DNA of 64,000 nt, taken from Mesorhizobium sp. DCY119. Its GTDB lineage: Bacteria; Pseudomonadota; Alphaproteobacteria; Rhizobiales; Rhizobiaceae. Made by a program: the position numbers and the translations under genes. Below, piece by piece: positions 59,889 through 64,000 of this stretch; within the stretch, counting starts at the first letter, position 1, and every line of letters begins with the position of its first letter. The stretch is from the NCBI RefSeq assembly GCF_003590645.1, contig NZ_CP031834.1, forward strand, positions 1,798,501-1,862,500, in the 5' to 3' direction. The notes under the pieces are model-generated. The model searched no databases. It was not told the origin of the DNA and saw only the letters and a program-made list of their open reading frames with translations.

Positions 59889-61043
59889 ATGCAACGGAAA
59901 TGGACGAGTGGAGTTGCGTTGGCCGCCATGTGCGTGTCCTCGGCGCAGGCCTATGCCCAGGACGCGGAGCCGATCCGCATTGGATACGATGCAGCGATCA
60001 CCGGCGTACTTGCCCCCTACGACAGCGTCGACGGGGCCCGCTGCGAAGTCGATCGGATCAACGAGGCGGGCGGGGTTCTGGGCCGCAAGCTCGTGCTCGA
60101 ATCGCGCGACATGAAAAGCGACGCGGTCACCGCCAGCGTCGTCAGGCAAGAGCTTATCGATATGGGCGTGACGGCCCTTCTCGCGCCGGCGAGCGATGAC
60201 ACAGCCATTCCTGTCGCCGCGCTGGCGCTGCCTCGCGATATCCCGGTGCTCACGGTTGGGGCGACGCAGGTCCAGTTCCCGCTCGCCTCACCCACAAACT
60301 CCTATCTCACCGCATTCGGCGACAACCTCGCTGCCGCGGCGATCGCCAAATACGCCATTGACCAAGGCTATAAAACCGCCGCTCTCATGGTCAGCCGCGA
60401 TTTCGGATCCTACGGCATTGCCGTGCCGAACTATTTTGCCGACGCCTTCAAGCAGCTTGGCGGCAGCATAGTCGGAACCGTCAACTACAATGTCGGCCTG
60501 TCAGATTACAGCGCGCAGATCGCAGCGGTCAAGGCGATGGACCCCAAACCCGAACTCATAGTCGGCGGCTTCATTACGCCTGAGAACGGCGTCTTCCCAC
60601 GTCAGTTCAAGGCGGCCAACATGGACGTCAAGTTCGTTGGCACCGACGCCTATGACGATCCGGGCCTGCCCAGCATCGCCGGCAGCGGGGCCGATCTCAT
60701 CACATTTGTCACGCACGGCTTCCCGTCAGAAGGCACCCCGCTCAAGGCGTTCTACGACGACTGCACAAAGCGCGGATACAAGATACAGAACGTCTTCTTT
60801 GCACTGGCAGGGGAAGCGATCCTTTTGATCAAGGATGCAATTGAGCGGGCCCAGTCTGCAGAACCGGCCAAGGTGAACGCGGCGCTGGCGGAGACGGAAA
60901 ACCTCAAGGGCATCACGTCCGGCAGCATCACCTACAAGGGCCGGTCGGGCATTCCCTTGAAGGAACTTACGGTCGTGACCATCAAGAATGGGGTCTTCGA
61001 ACCTATCGGCAGCATCATGCCGGAATACGTTCCGGCGCCATGA
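59889..61043 (+). CDS. livK: Periplasmic substrate-binding protein (LivK type)
   Basis: A 384-residue type I periplasmic binding protein. The signal peptide is residues 1-25, ending AYA. The mature start PIRIGYDAAITGVLAPYDSVDG is the Liv type, and AGGVLGRKLVLESRDM and the FVGTDAYDDPGLPSIAG stretch match the two lobes. It should capture an amino acid, amide or amine outside the inner membrane. Its place between livG and livF, in the same operon as a GMC oxidoreductase, suggests the substrate is the compound the locus degrades. AAAGGAA precedes the ATG. Confidence 0.87.
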   Translation: MQRKWTSGVALAAMCVSSAQAYAQDAEPIRIGYDAAITGVLAPYDSVDGARCEVDRINEAGGVLGRKLVLESRDMKSDAVTASVVRQELIDMGVTALLAPASDDTAIPVAALALPRDIPVLTVGATQVQFPLASPTNSYLTAFGDNLAAAAIAKYAIDQGYKTAALMVSRDFGSYGIAVPNYFADAFKQLGGSIVGTVNYNVGLSDYSAQIAAVKAMDPKPELIVGGFITPENGVFPRQFKAANMDVKFVGTDAYDDPGLPSIAGSGADLITFVTHGFPSEGTPLKAFYDDCTKRGYKIQNVFFALAGEAILLIKDAIERAQSAEPAKVNAALAETENLKGITSGSITYKGRSGIPLKELTVVTIKNGVFEPIGSIMPEYVPAP

Positions 61044-61756
61044 TGCTTGAGGTCAGCAATCTTACGGTTCAGTACGGTGCGATCCGTGCCGTACGGGACG
61101 TCAGCTTGACGATAGGGCAAGGAGAAGTCGTCTCCCTGCTCGGCTCCAACGGTGCAGGAAAAACCTCGCTCGTGGCGGCCTGCGTCGGCGTCATACCGAA
61201 GGCCGGCGGCCGCGTCGCCTTCGACGGGCGGGACATTACTCGTCAGGCGACCGAGGGCATCGTCAATTCCGGCATGACGCTAACGCCGGAAGGCCGACGT
61301 GTCTTTGCTGACCTTAGTGTGCGCGAGAACCTGTTGCTCGGCGCGGCGACGCGCAAGGATCGAGGGCAGGTCGCTGAGGACATCGAAACCTATTTCTCGA
61401 TGTTCCCGATCCTGCGCGAGCGTTCCGCCCAGGCCGCCAAGACGTTGTCAGGCGGCGAACAGCAGATGCTGGCGATCGCGCGTTCGCTCATGTCGCGCCC
61501 GCGTCTCCTGATGCTCGACGAGCCGTCCCTCGGCCTTGCCCCGCGCATCGTCGAGGGCATCTTCGAACTCATCGTGAACCTGCGCTCCAAGGGGCTGACC
61601 ATTCTGCTGGTCGAGCAGAATGCCACGGAAGCGCTGCGTATCTCGGATCGCGCCTATATCATGGCCAGTGGCAGGATTGCCTACGAAGGCAATGCCGCCG
61701 ATCTGGTCCAGTCCGAAAACTTGATGGATGCCTATCTCGGCACCGGGATTCAGTAA
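61040..61756 (+). CDS. livF: ABC transporter ATP-binding protein (LivF type)
   Basis: A 238-residue ATPase of the LivF type. Walker A is GSNGAGKTS near residue 37, the Q-loop region has NSGMTLTPEGRRVFADLSVREN (the LivF hallmark), the signature is LSGGEQQMLAIARSL, and Walker B is LLMLDEPSLGLAP. Its ATG overlaps the stop of the binding-protein gene (ATGATG at 61040; stop TGA 61041-61043), so translation is coupled. It forms the second half of the importer's ATPase pair. Confidence 0.9.
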   Translation: MMLEVSNLTVQYGAIRAVRDVSLTIGQGEVVSLLGSNGAGKTSLVAACVGVIPKAGGRVAFDGRDITRQATEGIVNSGMTLTPEGRRVFADLSVRENLLLGAATRKDRGQVAEDIETYFSMFPILRERSAQAAKTLSGGEQQMLAIARSLMSRPRLLMLDEPSLGLAPRIVEGIFELIVNLRSKGLTILLVEQNATEALRISDRAYIMASGRIAYEGNAADLVQSENLMDAYLGTGIQ

Positions 61757-61767
61757 GGACAGCCCAG

Positions 61768-62670
61768 ATGACGGAATACATCATCCAGCAGATCATCAAT
61801 GCGCTGAGTGTCGGCAGCGAATATGCCTTGCTCGCGCTCGGCCTTGCCATCGTCTACAGCATCGTGGGTCTGGTGAATTTCGCCCATGGCGAAATGATCA
61901 CCGTCGCGGGCTTCGCGATGTATTTCGCCATCATCCTTTTCGTGCCCAATCCCTGGCTCCTCCTTGCGATAGGCCTGGTAGTCGCGACCATCACCGCTGT
62001 CGTCTTCGAGCGCGTCGCCTTCCGGGCGATCCGCAATGCGCCAGTGAATACAGGCATGCTCACGGCCTTCGGCGTTTCGATCATCATCCAGAATGCCTTC
62101 GTGATCTTTGTCGCGACGCGACCGAGGCCCGTCCAGTCGCCGGCCTTCCTGGGCGAACAGATATTCCTCGGGCCCATTCGCCTGCCGGTGTTGCAGGTGC
62201 TGGAGACCGGTGTCACCCTCGTCGCGATCCTCGCTCTCGTCGCTCTGCTCCGCTTCACGACGATCGGCCTTGCCATGCGCGCGGCGGCCAAGGACTTCAC
62301 CACCGTTCGGCTGATGGGCATCCGCGCGAACCGCGTGATCTACGTCGCCTTCCTCATCTCCGGCTTTCTCGCCGGCATCGCCGCCATCTTCATTCTCAGT
62401 CGCCGTGGCGCCGTCGATCCGTTCATGGGGTTCGTGCCGGTGCTGAAAGCCTTCGTTGCCTGCGTCGTCGGTGGGCTCGGCTCCCTGCCGGGCGCTGTGC
62501 TCGGCGGGTTGCTGCTCGGGGTCTGCGAGGTATTCCTGCAGGCGACACTCCCCGCGGAGGCCGCCGCCTATCGCGACGCCCTCGTCTTCGCCGTGGTCGG
62601 CCTCATCCTGGTGCGGTTTTCTCAAGGCCTCTTGGGGCGCACCACCGAACTGGGAGACAAGGAGTCGTGA
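61768..62670 (+). CDS. livH: ABC transporter permease (LivH type)
   Basis: A 300-residue inner-membrane permease with about 8 helices. It begins IIQQIINALSVGSEYALLALGLAIVYSIVGLVNFAHGE, which is the LivH start. The EAA-like loop, GLAMRAAAKDFTTVRLMGIRANRV, contacts the ATPase, and ACVVGGLGSLPGAVLGGLLLG is the family's end region. AAGGA precedes ATG 61768. Its TGA overlaps the livM ATG by one base. Confidence 0.9.
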   Translation: MTEYIIQQIINALSVGSEYALLALGLAIVYSIVGLVNFAHGEMITVAGFAMYFAIILFVPNPWLLLAIGLVVATITAVVFERVAFRAIRNAPVNTGMLTAFGVSIIIQNAFVIFVATRPRPVQSPAFLGEQIFLGPIRLPVLQVLETGVTLVAILALVALLRFTTIGLAMRAAAKDFTTVRLMGIRANRVIYVAFLISGFLAGIAAIFILSRRGAVDPFMGFVPVLKAFVACVVGGLGSLPGAVLGGLLLGVCEVFLQATLPAEAAAYRDALVFAVVGLILVRFSQGLLGRTTELGDKES

Positions 62671-63746
62671 TGGAACTATTCCTTTCCACACTGTATCGCT
62701 CGGCCTTGCCGATCATCGTGCTCGCGCTTCTTGCTCTGCTTATCCAGAACTTCGCCGAGCCATACCAGGTCCGTATTGCTTATGCGTTCATGCTGAACCT
62801 CACGCTGGCGCTCGGGATACAGGTCTTCATGGGCAATTCCGGCGTACTCAGCTTCGGCCACGTCAGCTTCATGGGCGTGGCCAGCTACGCGGTCAGCATC
62901 CTGACCATCCCGGTGGCCATCAAGGCCACCCTCATACCGACCGCCCCATTCGGGCTCGCCGCCCTCCAGTTGCCGATGCCGGCCGCTGTGCTCATCGCCC
63001 TCCTGCTGGTGGCCGTCCTCGCCTGGCTCAGCGGCTATCTGGTCGTGCGGGTCAGCGGCGCGGCCGCGGAGATTCTGACCCTGGCGCTGCTGGTGATCGC
63101 CTACGTGGTCTTCACCGGCTGGATCGACCTGACGCGTGGGCAGCGCTCGCTCTACGGCATTCCCGTCGTCTCCTCGCTTCCGGTCGCGGCGGCGGTTGCC
63201 GCGCTCGCCATATTCGTCGCCAAGATGTTTCGCGACTCCAATCCCGGCTTGCAGCTTCGCGCGTCCAGCGAGGATATGCTGGCAGCACGCGCGGCCGGGG
63301 TCCATGTTGCGCGGCTGCGTCACGTTGCGTGGGTGCTCTCCGCCATCATTGCTGCTGCGGCCGGCATCCTCCATGCGACCTTCATGGGCGTCATCGGTCC
63401 GAACAATTTCTATTTCAGCCAGACGTTTCTCATAATTGCCATGATCATCCTCGGCGGATCACGTTCGGTGTCCGGTGTGATCGTCGGTACTTTCCTTGTA
63501 TCCGCCGGCAACGAACTGGCCCGTACGCTCGAGAATGGGCCCACGGTTCTCGGCGTCGAGCTACCACAGATGTTCGGGCTTACAGGTTTCTTTCTCGGGT
63601 TCGTCATCGTCCTGACCATGACCTGGAAACGCAATGGCCTGATGGGGGATCGCGAATTCGAGGACCTCATCAAGATTGGACGGATCCGCAACACGAAGCG
63701 CGTGATATCTCGAGACATCAATTCCGACGTCGCACCGCAGCCGTGA
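62670..63746 (+). CDS. livM: ABC transporter permease (LivM type)
   Basis: A 358-residue inner-membrane permease with about 9-10 helices. It has the LivM pattern GNSGVLSFGHVSFMGVASYAV near residue 66 and the coupling loop GLQLRASSEDMLAARAAGVHVARLR. The final LGGSRSVSGVIVGTFLV and the basic C-terminal tail (RNTKRVISRD) are also typical. ATG 62670 has AAGGAG 5 bases before it and overlaps the livH stop by one base. It completes the importer. The long frame extending upstream is only a shadow of livH. Confidence 0.9.
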   Translation: MELFLSTLYRSALPIIVLALLALLIQNFAEPYQVRIAYAFMLNLTLALGIQVFMGNSGVLSFGHVSFMGVASYAVSILTIPVAIKATLIPTAPFGLAALQLPMPAAVLIALLLVAVLAWLSGYLVVRVSGAAAEILTLALLVIAYVVFTGWIDLTRGQRSLYGIPVVSSLPVAAAVAALAIFVAKMFRDSNPGLQLRASSEDMLAARAAGVHVARLRHVAWVLSAIIAAAAGILHATFMGVIGPNNFYFSQTFLIIAMIILGGSRSVSGVIVGTFLVSAGNELARTLENGPTVLGVELPQMFGLTGFFLGFVIVLTMTWKRNGLMGDREFEDLIKIGRIRNTKRVISRDINSDVAPQP

Positions 63747-64000
63747 ACATTGCGCGTTTCGAAATGGGGATGGCGTGACAGGCAGGAACCAATTCGGCTT
63801 CCGCTCCGGCGGCACGCCAGTAGCGTCCACTTTTGGGCCAAGAGCGATCATTGCGGCGGTGGGGCGCCAATGGCGGCAGATGCTGAAGGGCAGCTCTCCT
63901 AAGATTGAAGCCACAACCTGACGGTCCGTTGTCGGCCCCTTATCGGGTACTGCGATTGCCTGCTCAAGCTGGATGGACGGTGCTCCCCCGCGATTACAAT
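63747..64000. other. Window end after livM
   Basis: No gene is supported in the last 254 bases. A minus-strand frame (63561-63914) overlaps livM and has no ribosome site; its first residues (HWRPTAAMIALGPKVDATG) look faintly familiar as part of a repeated element, but no family is claimed. Confidence 0.35.

Overview
The window looks like chromosome of a GC-rich alphaproteobacterium in the Rhizobiales, most likely Phyllobacteriaceae (Mesorhizobium or Aminobacter-like). This is inferred from the roughly 1160-residue CarB, the carA / yqeY / dnaG / rpoD gene set, a short second FtsZ as found in rhizobia, a Mur-type box before mntH, and rhizobial-style palindromic intergenic repeats. No database search was possible, so all names rest on recognisable motifs.

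Layout. 1-13.3 kb: the end of an MFS exporter gene, aspartate aminotransferase, a pair of EAL-domain genes (one intact, one degenerate), three glutathione S-transferases, a LysR regulator divergent from a quinone-oxidoreductase-like gene, cspA, ogt, a lytic transglycosylase lipoprotein, a MarR regulator divergent from a GST, a serine hydrolase and a GFA-family protein. 13.3-15 kb: a patch of unlike composition with a phage-type small gene and a membrane protein. 15-29.3 kb: carB and carA, about 9.7 kb apart and both on the minus strand. Between them lie an ArsR/MFS pair, a phosphoesterase, mntH, a methyltransferase, a zinc metallopeptidase and several uncharacterised genes. 29.7-39.3 kb: yqeY, ftsZ2, a GNAT enzyme, a Na/Pi cotransporter, a brnTA toxin-antitoxin pair, dnaG and rpoD. 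39.4-50 kb: small stress or envelope genes, a TetR/VOC pair with a doubled operator, an amino acid permease, a large repeat-rich OmpA protein and a SIMPL protein. A tRNA-Ile(CAU) lies at 50.1 kb.

50.6-63.7 kb is the most interesting part: a self-contained catabolic locus. On the minus strand run a hydroxylysine-kinase-like phosphotransferase, a class III PLP enzyme of the phospho-lyase type (ETNPPL/PHYKPL-like) and two aldehyde dehydrogenases. Beyond them, facing the other way, are a FadR-type GntR regulator, a GMC oxidoreductase and a complete Liv-type ABC importer. The same palindrome, TGATGCATCA, sits inside or next to the promoters on both sides, so one regulator probably controls the whole set. 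My reading is a pathway that imports an amino alcohol or hydroxylated amino acid, phosphorylates it, eliminates phosphate and ammonia to give an aldehyde, and oxidises that to an acid. The substrate cannot be read from the sequence.

Repeats. Two 143-bp elements (7464-7606, 18600-18742) share a central hairpin, but their outer arms differ between copies while each remains self-complementary. Two further families of paired palindromes occur at 19.3/32.1 kb and 23.6/42.1 kb. No CRISPR array, intact insertion sequence or rRNA gene was seen.
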